Below, piece by piece: positions 8,181-17,936 of a stretch of 64,000 nucleotides of DNA. The notes beneath the pieces are model-generated. The model saw only the letters and a list, made by a program, of their open reading frames with translations. It was not told where the DNA came from and did not search any database. The translations under genes and the position numbers were made by a program. The stretch comes from a bacterium 0.1xD8-71 (GTDB taxonomy: Bacteria; Bacillota; Clostridia; Lachnospirales; Lachnospiraceae): contig RAYR01000015.1 of NCBI GenBank assembly GCA_003612405.1, positions 62,001-126,000 on the forward strand, given 5' to 3'. Every line of letters starts with the position of its first letter. Within the stretch, counting starts at the first letter, position 1.

Positions 8181-9413
8181 ATGCAGAATATATATACAGT
8201 TGCACAGGTCAATTCTTATATTAAAAATATGTTCACGCAGGATTTTATGTTGCAGGCAATCCGGGTTAAAGGAGAGGTCAGCAACTGTAAATATCATCCC
8301 TCTGGACATATTTATTTTACATTAAAGGATATAAAAGGAACAATAGCGTGCGTTATGTTTGCGTCTTCCCGCAAGGGCCTGACGTTTCAGATGGCCGAAG
8401 GACAGCAGGTAGTCGTGAGTGGCAGTGTGGATGTCTATGAGCGGGATGGCAAATATCAGCTTTATGCCAGAGAGATTTCCCTGGATGGCGCGGGAGCACT
8501 CTATGAGCGGTATGAGCGGCTGAAACGGGAACTGGAAGAACGGGGGATGTTTGCCGCCCAGTATAAACAGCAGATTCCGCGCTATATCAGGACACTGGGG
8601 GTCGTAACGGCATCCACAGGCGCGGCAGTGCGGGATATCATTAATATTGCCACAAGAAGAAATCCCTATGTGCAGATTATTCTTTATCCTGCGATTGTGC
8701 AGGGAGAGGCGGCAGTTCCCAGTATTATCAATGGGATACGGGCATTGGAGAGGCAGGGTGTGGATACGATCATTGTGGGCAGAGGCGGCGGCTCCATCGA
8801 AGATCTCTGGGCCTTCAATGAGGAGGCGGTGGCACAGGCAATCTTTGACTGCTGTGTTCCCGTGATTTCAGCAGTTGGACATGAAACGGATACTACCATT
8901 GCAGATTTTGTGGCGGATCTTAGGGCTCCTACGCCTTCGGCGGCAGCGGAACTTGCCGTCTATGATATTGGGCAGATGGAGGATAAACTTGCCGAATATG
9001 CATATACAATGCAGCATCTGTGCAGTACTGTGATTCAGCGTATGCGCAGAGAGACAGAGCAGTATGGGGTGAGATTAAAATATGTCAGTCCGGTGAATAT
9101 GATCCGGATGAAAAGGACACAGGCGTTATCTTTAGAGGAAAGATTGCAGAATGTGATGGAGAGTCAGTTGATGAACAGAAAACACAGGCTGGCGCTTTAT
9201 GTGGAACAGATGAAAGGATTGTCACCCCTGGATAAACTGAATCAGGGATATTCGTATGTGGCGGATACAGAAGGGAAGACATTATCCAGTGTGCAGCAGG
9301 CTGCTGTGGGGGACCAGATTACAGTCTATGTGAAGGACGGCCGTATCAGGGCATCTGTGACAGGGAAAGAGACGGAAGAGTACTTGGAGGAGCAGAATGA
9401 AGAGCAAGGATAG
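8181..9413 (+). CDS. xseA: Exodeoxyribonuclease VII large subunit
   Basis: Catalytic subunit of the single-strand exonuclease that also removes DNA ends in repair. An N-terminal OB-fold (VKGEVSNCKYHPSGHIYFTLKD) is followed by the catalytic core with GVVTASTGAAVRDI, GRGGGSIEDLWAFNEE and SAVGHETDTTIADFVADLRAPTPS, the conserved exonuclease VII signature. The 410-residue protein starts at ATG 8181 (AAGGCAGGTG before it), after the nusB stop; the longer in-frame ATG at 8142 lies inside nusB and has no ribosome site. It overlaps xseB by 17 bases. Confidence 0.97.
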   Translation: MQNIYTVAQVNSYIKNMFTQDFMLQAIRVKGEVSNCKYHPSGHIYFTLKDIKGTIACVMFASSRKGLTFQMAEGQQVVVSGSVDVYERDGKYQLYAREISLDGAGALYERYERLKRELEERGMFAAQYKQQIPRYIRTLGVVTASTGAAVRDIINIATRRNPYVQIILYPAIVQGEAAVPSIINGIRALERQGVDTIIVGRGGGSIEDLWAFNEEAVAQAIFDCCVPVISAVGHETDTTIADFVADLRAPTPSAAAELAVYDIGQMEDKLAEYAYTMQHLCSTVIQRMRRETEQYGVRLKYVSPVNMIRMKRTQALSLEERLQNVMESQLMNRKHRLALYVEQMKGLSPLDKLNQGYSYVADTEGKTLSSVQQAAVGDQITVYVKDGRIRASVTGKETEEYLEEQNEEQG

Positions 9414-9639
9414 TATCATGCAGGAAGAAGAAAAAGAACGGCCGTTATCCTTAGAGGAGACTTTTGAGCAGATTGAAGAGGTGATTGCGCGCCTGGAGGC
9501 GGAAGACATTACGCTGGAAGAGTCTTTTCTTGAGTATAACAGGGGAATGAAACTGTTACAGCACTGTAATGCAACAATTGATCAGGTGGAAAAAAAGGTA
9601 CTACAGATTAATGAAGATGGTGGCTTAGATGAATTTTAA
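9397..9639 (+). CDS. xseB: Exodeoxyribonuclease VII small subunit
   Basis: The 80-residue partner of XseA. It has the expected helical hairpin: LSLEETFEQIEEVIARLE, then LEESFLEYNRGMKLLQHCNATID. The start at ATG 9397 is inside the end of xseA and its stop lies inside the start of ispA, so translation of the three genes is likely coupled. The size is typical for the family. Confidence 0.95.
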   Translation: MKSKDSIMQEEEKERPLSLEETFEQIEEVIARLEAEDITLEESFLEYNRGMKLLQHCNATIDQVEKKVLQINEDGGLDEF

Positions 9640-10531
9640 GGAAGAGTTACGCAAAAAGACCGGACAGATCGAGGCAATGATTCAGGTATATCTTCCCAAA
9701 GAGGAAGGGTATCAACGCACAGTGACAGAGGCCATGCATTATGCGGTTTCAGGGGGCGGCAAAAGACTGCGTCCCATGTTGATGGCAGAGACAGCGGCGC
9801 TGTTTGGCGATACAGGAGAGAGTCTTGCACGTTTTATGACGGCCCTGGAATGTATTCATACCTATTCGCTGGTGCATGATGATCTGCCGGCTATGGATAA
9901 TGATGATTATCGCAGGGGCCGTAAGACCACTCATATTGTCTATGGGGAAGGAATGGCGGTACTGGCAGGGGACGGTCTGCTCAATTATGCTTTTGAGACG
10001 GCGGCTTCGGCCTTTGATTATGCATCGGAGACGGCGGAATACCAGAGGGTTGCGCGGGCTTTGCAGATTCTTGGGAGAAAGGCCGGTATTTATGGCATGA
10101 TCGGCGGACAGTGCGCAGATCTTAGGGCGGAAGAACTGGGGGAGGATGTGACCAAAGACATGCTTCTCTATATTCATGAGCATAAGACAGCGGCTTTAAT
10201 TCAGGCAGCGATGATGATCGGCGCGGTACTGGCAGGAGCGGATGACGAAGCAGTTTCTCAGTTGGAGAAGTGTGCTTATAATATCGGTATAGCATTTCAG
10301 ATTCAGGATGATATCCTGGATGTGACCAGTAGTCTGGAAGTGCTGGGCAAGCCCGTGGGAAGTGACGAAAAAAATAATAAACTCACTTATGTTTCCATGC
10401 ATGGCCTGGAGGAATCCAGAAAACAGGTGGAAGAATTATCCCGGGAGGCGATTGTCATTCTGCAATCTTTTCCCAGGCGGAATCTCTTTCTGGAAGAATT
10501 GGTGGAACAGTTGATCTACAGAGAAAAATAA
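9629..10531 (+). CDS. ispA: Polyprenyl synthetase (farnesyl/geranyl diphosphate synthase)
   Basis: Condenses IPP with DMAPP and GPP to short prenyl diphosphates. Both Asp-rich metal motifs are present: DDLPAMD from residue 84 and DDILD from residue 227, along with GGGKRLRP for substrate binding. The 300-residue length is normal for short-chain synthases. It overlaps xseB by 11 bases and is followed after 10 bases by dxs, which makes its MEP-pathway precursor, the usual xseB-ispA-dxs arrangement. Confidence 0.95.
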   Translation: MNFKEELRKKTGQIEAMIQVYLPKEEGYQRTVTEAMHYAVSGGGKRLRPMLMAETAALFGDTGESLARFMTALECIHTYSLVHDDLPAMDNDDYRRGRKTTHIVYGEGMAVLAGDGLLNYAFETAASAFDYASETAEYQRVARALQILGRKAGIYGMIGGQCADLRAEELGEDVTKDMLLYIHEHKTAALIQAAMMIGAVLAGADDEAVSQLEKCAYNIGIAFQIQDDILDVTSSLEVLGKPVGSDEKNNKLTYVSMHGLEESRKQVEELSREAIVILQSFPRRNLFLEELVEQLIYREK

Positions 10532-10541
10532 GGGGCATACC

Positions 10542-12425
10542 ATGTTATTAGAAAAGATTGAACAGGCAAATGATATTAAGCAGATTGCACCGGAGGATTA
10601 TGGTGTTCTGGCGGAGGAAATCAGACAGTTTCTGATACAGACCATCAGTGTGACAGGCGGTCATCTGGGATCTAATTTAGGAGCCGTGGAACTGACAATG
10701 GCGCTGCATCTGTTTCTGGATCTGCCGGAAGATAAGCTGATCTGGGATGTGGGACATCAGTCCTATACTCATAAGATCCTCACAGGCAGACGGGACGGAT
10801 TCGTCAATCTGCGTAAGTTTGGCGGCATGAGCGGTTTCCCAAAGCGCAAGGAGAGCGACTGTGACTGTTTTGATACCGGGCATAGTTCCACTTCCATATC
10901 AGCTGGACTTGGCATGGTAAAGGCCAGGGATATTCAGGGAGGCAGTCAGACAATCGTGTCTGTGATCGGCGATGGTTCTCTTACGGGCGGCATGGCTTAT
11001 GAAGCCTTGAACAATGCATCCCGTCTTGAGACGAACTTTATTATTGTACTGAATGACAATAACATGTCTATTTCTGAGAATGTGGGCGGTGTCTCCAAAT
11101 ATCTGAATAATATCCGTACAGCGGATACTTATCTTGGCTTAAAAGAGGGGGTCTATAATTCCCTGCACGGTAAATCTAAATATGGTGACAAAGTGGTGTC
11201 TCAGATCAGGCGCGCCAAGAGCAGCTTTAAGCATCTGGTGGTGCCGGGTATGTTTTTTGAGGATATGGGGATCACTTATCTTGGCCCGGTGGATGGACAC
11301 AACATCCCGGAAATGGTACATATGCTGAAGGAAGCACGGAAGGTCAAGAAGGCGGTGCTTGTCCATGTGATTACCCAGAAGGGAAGAGGCTATACACCGG
11401 CGGAGAGGCATCCGGCCAGATTTCATGGGGCAGAGCCTTTTGATATTGAGACCGGGATTCCGAGTGCACCCAGGATGAAGGCAAATTATACGGACATTTT
11501 TTCCACGGTCATGTGCAAGCTGGGGCAACGGGATGAGAAGGTGGTGGCAATCACTGCTGCTATGCCTGACGGTACGGGATTAAAGCGTTTCCGAAACATG
11601 TATCCGGAACGGTTTTTTGATGTGGGAATCGCGGAGGAACATGCGGTGACTTTTGCGGCCGGACTGGCGGCAGGCGGTTTAAAACCGATTGTGGCTATCT
11701 ATTCTTCTTTCTTGCAGCGGGCCTATGATCAGATTCTGCATGATGTGTGTATTCAGAATCTTCCGGTGGTATTTTGTATTGATCGTGCAGGTCTGGTAGG
11801 AAGTGATGGGGAGACACACCAGGGTATTTTTGATTTATCGTATCTGTCTTCCATACCCAATATGCATATTATGGCACCCAAGAATAAGTGGGAGCTTTCT
11901 GATATGATCAAATTTGCGCTTGCCTTTGGAGGACCCATGGCAATCCGCTATCCAAGAGGAGAGGCGTTTGACGGTCTCAAGAATAACCGTGCTCCCATTG
12001 TGTATGGAAAGAGTGAGGCTATTTATCGGGAGAAAGATATTATGCTCCTGGCGGTAGGAAGTATGGTCAAAGTGGCGCTGACGGTACGGGAGCAGTTGAT
12101 AGAACAGGGGGTTGCCTGTTCCCTGACGAATGTCAGATTTGTGAAGCCGATAGATGAAGAGGCAGTCAGGGAAGCCTGTGCAGGACACCGGCTTATTGTG
12201 ACAATGGAAGAGAATGTAGCCAGCGGCGGCTATGGGGAGAAGGTCAGGGAGTATGTAAGTTCCCTTGGCGTATCCACAAAGGTGCTGAGCATCACAATTC
12301 CGGACGAATATGTGGAACATGGTAATGTGGAACTGTTAAAGCAGGAGATTGGTATTGATGCCGTTTCCATAGTGGAAAAGGTCAGGGCAAAGTTTAGAAC
12401 GATGACGGATGAGCAGGGGTTATGA
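10542..12425 (+). CDS. dxs: 1-deoxy-D-xylulose-5-phosphate synthase
   Basis: First enzyme of the MEP isoprenoid pathway; joins pyruvate and glyceraldehyde 3-phosphate with thiamine diphosphate. The 627-residue protein has the TPP-binding segment GDGSLTGGMAYEALN-NFIIVLNDN, the catalytic FDVGIAEEHAVTFAAGLA with the conserved Glu, and the C-terminal transketolase domain (LAVGSMVKVAL). Start ATG 10542 follows AAGGGGCATACC. Its stop overlaps the tlyA start by four bases (ATGA). Confidence 0.97.
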   Translation: MLLEKIEQANDIKQIAPEDYGVLAEEIRQFLIQTISVTGGHLGSNLGAVELTMALHLFLDLPEDKLIWDVGHQSYTHKILTGRRDGFVNLRKFGGMSGFPKRKESDCDCFDTGHSSTSISAGLGMVKARDIQGGSQTIVSVIGDGSLTGGMAYEALNNASRLETNFIIVLNDNNMSISENVGGVSKYLNNIRTADTYLGLKEGVYNSLHGKSKYGDKVVSQIRRAKSSFKHLVVPGMFFEDMGITYLGPVDGHNIPEMVHMLKEARKVKKAVLVHVITQKGRGYTPAERHPARFHGAEPFDIETGIPSAPRMKANYTDIFSTVMCKLGQRDEKVVAITAAMPDGTGLKRFRNMYPERFFDVGIAEEHAVTFAAGLAAGGLKPIVAIYSSFLQRAYDQILHDVCIQNLPVVFCIDRAGLVGSDGETHQGIFDLSYLSSIPNMHIMAPKNKWELSDMIKFALAFGGPMAIRYPRGEAFDGLKNNRAPIVYGKSEAIYREKDIMLLAVGSMVKVALTVREQLIEQGVACSLTNVRFVKPIDEEAVREACAGHRLIVTMEENVASGGYGEKVREYVSSLGVSTKVLSITIPDEYVEHGNVELLKQEIGIDAVSIVEKVRAKFRTMTDEQGL

Positions 12426-13318
12426 AAGAAAGACTGGATGTGATTCTGGTCAGACAAGGCTATGCGCAGTCCCGGGAGAAGGCAAAGGCGCTTCTTATGA
12501 CAGGAAATGTCTTTGTGAACGGTCAGCGGGAGGACAAGGCGGGTACCACGTTTGACGAGAATAAAATACAGATTGAGGTGAAGGGAAATCCTTTGCCATA
12601 TGTGAGCCGCGGCGGGCTCAAACTGGAGCGGGCGCTTTTACAGTTTCCCATTGTTCTGCAAGATAAGGTATGTATGGATATCGGCGCTTCCACAGGCGGG
12701 TTTACGGACTGTATGCTGCAAAACGGCGCCGCCAGGGTATATGCAATTGATGTGGGACATGGCCAGCTTGCCTGGAAGATTAGAAACGATGCGCGCGTAA
12801 TCTGCATGGAGAAAACCAATTTCAGATATGTGACGGACAGGGAGATTCCGGAAAAGGTGGATTTTGCTTCGGTGGATGTATCGTTTATCTCTCTGACGAA
12901 GATTCTGATTCCGGCAAGGAATCTGCTGCATGAGAACGGTTATATGGTATGTCTGATCAAACCGCAGTTTGAGGCAGGCAGGGATAAAGTAGGTAAAAAG
13001 GGTGTGGTGCGGGAGCCGGAAGTGCATGCAGAGGTGGTGCATAAGGTAATCGACTATGCCGATATGATAGGATTTACAGTTGGCGGGCTCACTTATTCGC
13101 CGGTGAAGGGGCCTGAAGGTAACATAGAGTATCTGTTATGGATTGAAAAAAGGACGTCTGTTCCGGAAACGGTCAGTTCCATGACAGAAGCAGAGGCCTT
13201 AACTGCCTTGGATACACTATTAACACAAAAGAGCGGATTATCTCATGAACAGGAGATGACAGAGTGTATCCGGCAGGTGGTTGCAGAGGCGCATGATAAG
13301 TTGGATGAGGCAAAATAG
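12422..13318 (+). CDS. tlyA: TlyA family rRNA methyltransferase
   Basis: A 298-residue protein with an N-terminal S4 RNA-binding domain (RLDVILVRQGYAQSREKAKALLMTGNV) and a FtsJ/RrmJ-like methyltransferase domain with the SAM motif DIGASTGGFTDCMLQ. The mycobacterial homologue makes 2'-O-methylcytidine in 16S and 23S rRNA. The old label 'hemolysin A' is probably misleading. It overlaps dxs by four bases and is three bases before nadK, the standard dxs-tlyA-nadK order. Confidence 0.93.
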   Translation: MKERLDVILVRQGYAQSREKAKALLMTGNVFVNGQREDKAGTTFDENKIQIEVKGNPLPYVSRGGLKLERALLQFPIVLQDKVCMDIGASTGGFTDCMLQNGAARVYAIDVGHGQLAWKIRNDARVICMEKTNFRYVTDREIPEKVDFASVDVSFISLTKILIPARNLLHENGYMVCLIKPQFEAGRDKVGKKGVVREPEVHAEVVHKVIDYADMIGFTVGGLTYSPVKGPEGNIEYLLWIEKRTSVPETVSSMTEAEALTALDTLLTQKSGLSHEQEMTECIRQVVAEAHDKLDEAK

Positions 13319-13321
13319 CGG

Positions 13322-14161
13322 ATGAAAATGTTTTATCTGATCACCAACGAGGTGAAAGACCCACAGGGCGGCATAACCCAAAAAATTGTAAATTATATTG
13401 AGAGTCATGGCGCCAGGGCAGTCTGTGTCAAGAACGAAAAGCAGGCTCTTATGCATTGCAGCGGCCAGGAGATTGAATGTGCGCTTGTACTGGGAGGAGA
13501 CGGCACCATGCTGCGGGCGGCCAGGAATATGATGGACAGCGATATTCCCCTTCTGGGAATTAATCTGGGCAGCATGGGTTATCTGGCGGAAGTGGAGAGC
13601 ACCCATGTGGAGGAAGCCCTGGTTAAATTGCTAAAGAACGATTTTATCAGGGAGAACCGTATGATGCTCTCTGGCAGGGTTGAGAAGCAGGATAGCACAG
13701 AGGAAGATTATGCGCTCAATGACATTGTGATTTCCCGGTGCAGTTCTTTACAGATACTGACCTTCCACATCTATGTCAACGGACAGTTCTTAACGGCTTA
13801 TTGTGCAGATGGAATGATTGTGGCCACCCCTACCGGGTCCACCGCCTATAATCTGTCTGCGGGAGGGCCGATTGTAAAGCCGGGGGCGAAAATGCTTCTT
13901 TTGACGCCGGTCTGCCCGCACACTTTGAATACCAGAAGTATTGTGTTTGCCCCGGAGGATGAGATTGCGATTGCAATTCCCCAGGGTAAGGATGGCTGCC
14001 GGCAGGTAATGGAGGCTAATTTTGACGGCAGTCATAAGGTTACACTCCAGACAGGAGACAGGATTGTGGTGCGCAGGGCCGATAAGACCACAGGGATTTT
14101 AAAGCTGAACACGGAGAGCTTTTTGTCGGTGCTTCATAAGAAAATAGGGGAAGGGCGATAG
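13322..14161 (+). CDS. nadK: NAD kinase
   Basis: Phosphorylates NAD to NADP. The 279-residue protein has the diagnostic LGGDGTMLRAARNM and GINLGSMGYLAEVE near the N-terminus, followed by the substrate-binding ADGMIVATPTGSTAYNLSAGGPI. The start at ATG 13322 is three bases after the tlyA stop, and argR follows at 20 bases, so it belongs to the same operon. Confidence 0.97.
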   Translation: MKMFYLITNEVKDPQGGITQKIVNYIESHGARAVCVKNEKQALMHCSGQEIECALVLGGDGTMLRAARNMMDSDIPLLGINLGSMGYLAEVESTHVEEALVKLLKNDFIRENRMMLSGRVEKQDSTEEDYALNDIVISRCSSLQILTFHIYVNGQFLTAYCADGMIVATPTGSTAYNLSAGGPIVKPGAKMLLLTPVCPHTLNTRSIVFAPEDEIAIAIPQGKDGCRQVMEANFDGSHKVTLQTGDRIVVRRADKTTGILKLNTESFLSVLHKKIGEGR

Positions 14162-14180
14162 AAAAGGTGCAGGAATAGCT

Positions 14181-14633
14181 ATGAAAAAAGCAAGGCATGA
14201 AAAAATCATAGAATTGATTGCCAGACATGAGATAGAGACGCAGGAAGAGCTGGTGGACCGTCTGCGGCAGAGCGGATATGAGGTTACGCAGGCCACGGTT
14301 TCCCGGGATATCAGGGAACTGAAGCTTTCCAAGATTCCCAATGGGAGGGGACAGCAGAAATATGTGGCTTTTACCCAGGAGGAATCTCATCTGGGAGATA
14401 AATACAGCAGGGTGCTGAAGGAAGGATATGTGTCCATGGCACTGGCACAGAACCTGTTGGTCTTAAAGACGGTGTCCGGTATGGCAATGGCGGTAGCTGC
14501 GGCTGTGGATGCCTTAAAGATTGAGGAGATTGTGGGCTGTATTGCGGGGGATAATACTGTGATGATGGCTATGCGCAGTGAGAAGGACGCGGAGTCGGTG
14601 ATGGATAAAATCGGCCGTCTGGTAACCCGCTGA
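14181..14633 (+). CDS. argR: Arginine repressor
   Basis: Arginine-dependent regulator of arginine synthesis and breakdown genes. The 150-residue protein has the N-terminal winged helix (IIELIARHEIETQEELVDRL, then ATVSRDIRELKLSKIP) and the C-terminal hexamerisation and arginine-binding domain ending with GCIAGDNTVMMAMRSEKDAESV. The position between nadK and recN is the standard one in Firmicutes. A two-hairpin repeat lies 33 bases downstream. Confidence 0.96.
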   Translation: MKKARHEKIIELIARHEIETQEELVDRLRQSGYEVTQATVSRDIRELKLSKIPNGRGQQKYVAFTQEESHLGDKYSRVLKEGYVSMALAQNLLVLKTVSGMAMAVAAAVDALKIEEIVGCIAGDNTVMMAMRSEKDAESVMDKIGRLVTR

Positions 14634-14665
14634 CTTCTCTTTATACTAAAAGGAAACTATTTGGT

Positions 14666-14723
14666 TATATCCGAGGCTGCGAAGCAGATCTCGTAAAGTT
14701 AATTTGCGCAGCAAATTTACTTT
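14666..14723 (+). repeat. Interspersed two-hairpin repeat, copy A
   Basis: Located between argR and recN. Layout: CCGAG, stem CTGC-GAA-GCAG, CTCG, a short TAAAG link, then AATTTGC-GCA-GCAAATT bounded by GTT and TAC and ending CTTT. It shares layout and flanks with copies at 26766-26826, 42194-42245 and (reverse) 49802-49880. The stems differ in sequence from copy to copy but remain paired. It lies in the untranslated leader of recN, ending just before the GGGGACGGGG ribosome site. Confidence 0.85.
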
Positions 14724-14741
14724 CAGGGGACGGGGATAAAA

Positions 14742-16424
14742 ATGTTACAGAGTTTACATGTGAAAAATCTGGCGCTGATTGATGAGACGGAAGTATCCTT
14801 CGGAGAAGGTCTTAATATCCTGACAGGAGAGACTGGTGCCGGAAAGTCTGTTATTATCGGTTCCATTAACCTGGCTTTGGGAGCCAAAGCAGATAAAGAA
14901 ATGATACGTTCCGGTGCGGAGTATGCACTGGTGGAACTGGTCTTTGATGTGGAGAATGAGAAGCAGCGCGGGGCCATTCAGGAGCTGGAACTGCCTGTGG
15001 AGGATGGGCTGGTCATTTTACAGAGAAAGATCATGCCAAACCGCAGTGTGTGCAAGGTGTGCGGCGAAACTGTGACAGCCAGACAGCTTAAGCAGCTTGC
15101 GGAAATCCTGATTGATATACATGGACAGCATGAACACCAGTCCTTATTGCAGGCGGCAAAACAGATGGAAATTCTGGATGCCTATGCGGGGGAGGAACTG
15201 GACGCTTCCAGGACAGCGCTCAGAGAGGTTTACAGGCAGTATAAACAGATACAGGAAGAGCTCTCGGTCAGTGAAATGGATGAGGAGACCCGCAGGCGGG
15301 AGACAGCCCTTGCCGAATTTGAATGTAAGGAGATTGAGGAGGCCGGGCTGACGGCGGGAGAGGATGAGCAGGTGGAGAAGTCTTACCAGAAAATGCTCTA
15401 TGCCCAGAAAATTAAGGAGGCGGCCGTGAATGTCCATGCCCTGTGCGGGTATGAAGATAATGGCATGGGAAGCCTGATGGGACGGGCATTAAAGGAAATC
15501 CGCAGCGTGTCTGCCTATGATGAGGCCTTACAGGAATTTGAAAAACAGCTGTTGGATATGGATGGACTGCTCAATGATTATAACAGGGCCATGGCGGAGT
15601 ATCTCTCCAATTTAGAGTTTGATGCACAGCTCTTTGACCAGACAGAGAGACGTCTGAATCTTTTGAATCATTTAAAGTCAAAATATGGAAATACTGTGGA
15701 GGAGATTCTCGCCTATTATGATCAGGCACAGAACAGCCTCGCCAAATATCAGGATTATGATGCTTACCGTATGGAATTGTCCCGGAAAGCAGATACTTTA
15801 AATAAAGAAGTGCTGATGCTGTGTGAGGAAATTTCACAGATTCGAGTCAAAAATGCCGCTGTCCTTTCGGATAAGATGCGGCAGGCACTGGAGGATCTTA
15901 ATTTTGATCATGTGTCGTTTCAGATTCAGGTAACGCCGAATCCGGAGCGGATGGGAGAGAACGGATACGATCAGGTAACCTTTCTGATTTCCACGAACAC
16001 GGGAGAAGCCTTAAAGGAATTGACACAGGTAGCCAGCGGTGGCGAACTTTCCCGTATTATGCTGGCGCTTAAGACAGTACTGGCTGATAAGGATGAGATT
16101 GAGACCCTGATATTTGATGAGATTGATACAGGAATCAGCGGCAGGACAGCGTGGAAAGTATCGGAAAAAATGGGGATTCTGGGAAAGAGTCATCAGTTGA
16201 TCTGTATTACCCATCTTCCACAGATTGCGGCTATGGCGGATTCTCATTTTTATATAGAAAAACAGGTTATAAACGACCGGTCTATCACAGAAATCAGACG
16301 ACTTCAGGAAAGGGAGAGCGTGGAAGAACTGGCCAGGATGCTGGGGGGCGCGGTGATTACGGAGAATGTTTTAAAAAACGCCGAAGAAATGAAAGATTTG
16401 GCAAGAAAAACAAAACAATATTAA
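14742..16424 (+). CDS. recN: DNA repair protein RecN
   Basis: SMC-like ATPase that acts early in double-strand break repair. The 560-residue protein has the Walker A GETGAGKSVIIG (about residues 29-40), a central coiled-coil region rich in Glu/Gln/Arg, the ABC signature VASGGELSRIMLALKT and Walker B TLIFDEIDTGISG. The start ATG 14742 follows a purine-rich site. A good terminator lies right after the stop. In other Firmicutes recN is SOS-induced; I see no clear LexA box here. Confidence 0.97.
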   Translation: MLQSLHVKNLALIDETEVSFGEGLNILTGETGAGKSVIIGSINLALGAKADKEMIRSGAEYALVELVFDVENEKQRGAIQELELPVEDGLVILQRKIMPNRSVCKVCGETVTARQLKQLAEILIDIHGQHEHQSLLQAAKQMEILDAYAGEELDASRTALREVYRQYKQIQEELSVSEMDEETRRRETALAEFECKEIEEAGLTAGEDEQVEKSYQKMLYAQKIKEAAVNVHALCGYEDNGMGSLMGRALKEIRSVSAYDEALQEFEKQLLDMDGLLNDYNRAMAEYLSNLEFDAQLFDQTERRLNLLNHLKSKYGNTVEEILAYYDQAQNSLAKYQDYDAYRMELSRKADTLNKEVLMLCEEISQIRVKNAAVLSDKMRQALEDLNFDHVSFQIQVTPNPERMGENGYDQVTFLISTNTGEALKELTQVASGGELSRIMLALKTVLADKDEIETLIFDEIDTGISGRTAWKVSEKMGILGKSHQLICITHLPQIAAMADSHFYIEKQVINDRSITEIRRLQERESVEELARMLGGAVITENVLKNAEEMKDLARKTKQY

Positions 16425-16453
16425 ATTAAAAAATCAGATTTTTCATATACTAG

Positions 16454-16485
16454 AAAGGACATACTCTAATGTGTGTCCTTTTTCT
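16454..16485 (+). terminator. Intrinsic terminator after recN
   Basis: An 11-bp stem AAAGGACATAC / GTGTGTCCTTT (one T-G wobble) with a six-base loop, followed by TTTC. It closes the asp23-to-recN block before spoIVB. Confidence 0.85.
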
Positions 16486-16510
16486 GTTAAGAAAATAGGA
16501 AAGACGAGGA

Positions 16511-17854
16511 ATGATAAAATTGAGCGAATTGATATATATGACCAGACAACAGGAAAAAAAATACAGAGGCTTCTTATATCTTTTACTCTTTGCAGGCGTG
16601 ACAGCACTGATTGTGACGATTTACTTTGTCTATTGGGATAAGATTCCCTCCACCATTAAAGTCCGCGCAGGTGTGGAGCAGGAACTGGATTTCCGGGTTC
16701 CTGTATCGGGGGAGATTTACCGCGTGAGGGAGGAAGCGGCACAGGCAGCCTCCGTGACGGAACTGGCAGATACCGGGGCATTGGGAGAGGATGATGCTGC
16801 AAGAAGTATCCACGTAGATTTTGCACATACGGTAAAAGTCAGAGCGAATGAGATTGATACTTATCAAATGGATCTGAAGCTGTTCGGTGTTCTTCCTTAT
16901 AAGAATGTAGATATCCAGGTGATTCAGGATAAGATGCTGATTCCCTCCGGTATTCCGATCGGTATCTATGTGAAAACCAACGGTGTGCTCGTGGTAGGAA
17001 TCGGAGAGTTTGAGAACAGTGACGGAGAAACGGTATCACCCGCCAAATATGTGTTGCAAAAAGGAGATTATATCCTGGAGATTGATGGAGAGACGGTGGA
17101 GAATAAGAAGCAGTTTATCAGACTCGTGGAAGAGTCTGAAGGAAAGGATATGGTATTGACCATTAAGAGAAATAATGAAATAACGAATGTTATGATAGAG
17201 CCTGACATGAATAAGAGCAGTGAATGGAAGATGGGAATATGGATACGGGACAACGCCCAGGGAATCGGCACCATGACTTATGAGGGAACAGATCATACTT
17301 TTGGAGCTCTGGGGCATGGAATCAACGATGTGGACACTTCTATTCTGATGAATCTGGAAGAGGGAATGTTATATCGGACGGAAATTGTGGGGATTACCAG
17401 AGGCGCCAATGGGTCACCGGGAGAGTTGACAGGCTTTATTGAATATGACAGTGACAATGTGATCGGTGAGATTACCGAGAATACAGCGGAAGGCATTTTC
17501 GGGGTGTGCGATGAAAGCCGTATGGAAGATACGGGCTACGAACCGATTCCGATTGCCCTAAAGCAGGAGATTGAACTGGGGCCGGCACAGATCATCTGCT
17601 CTGTTTCCGGAGAACCGGAGTTTTATGATGTGGAGATTGTGGAAGTGAATCTGGAACATGAAAATGTGAACCGGGGGATTGTCATTCAGGTAGTGGATGA
17701 GAAACTGCTGACGCTCACAGGCGGTATTATTCAGGGAATGAGCGGCAGTCCCATCATTCAGAACGGCAAACTGGCAGGAGCTGTGACTCATGTGCTGGTG
17801 AATGATTCCACCAGAGGGTATGGAATCTTTATTGAAGAAATGCTGACGCATTGA
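16511..17854 (+). CDS. spoIVB: SpoIVB signalling protease
   Basis: Forespore-made serine peptidase (S55) that crosses to the mother-cell side and triggers pro-sigma-K processing by SpoIVFA/SpoIVFB. The 447-residue protein has an N-terminal membrane segment (about 18-38), a PDZ domain around 135-235 (SGIPIGIYVKTNGVLVVG, LQKGDYILEIDGETVENKKQF) and a protease domain with His269 (GALGHGI) and Ser413 (GMSGSPI). Length is close to the family norm. GAGGA at 16506-16510 abuts ATG 16511 and fits better with the in-frame TTG at 16520, so the true start may be nine bases later. In most spore formers spo0A comes next; here an antiporter gene intervenes. Confidence 0.94.
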   Translation: MIKLSELIYMTRQQEKKYRGFLYLLLFAGVTALIVTIYFVYWDKIPSTIKVRAGVEQELDFRVPVSGEIYRVREEAAQAASVTELADTGALGEDDAARSIHVDFAHTVKVRANEIDTYQMDLKLFGVLPYKNVDIQVIQDKMLIPSGIPIGIYVKTNGVLVVGIGEFENSDGETVSPAKYVLQKGDYILEIDGETVENKKQFIRLVEESEGKDMVLTIKRNNEITNVMIEPDMNKSSEWKMGIWIRDNAQGIGTMTYEGTDHTFGALGHGINDVDTSILMNLEEGMLYRTEIVGITRGANGSPGELTGFIEYDSDNVIGEITENTAEGIFGVCDESRMEDTGYEPIPIALKQEIELGPAQIICSVSGEPEFYDVEIVEVNLEHENVNRGIVIQVVDEKLLTLTGGIIQGMSGSPIIQNGKLAGAVTHVLVNDSTRGYGIFIEEMLTH

Positions 17855-17936
17855 CATGACTGGAAATATTTTCTCTCATATGGTACAATTTTGCAGATAT
17901 CATTGTGAAAGCAGAAAATAGTATGGGGGAATCTAT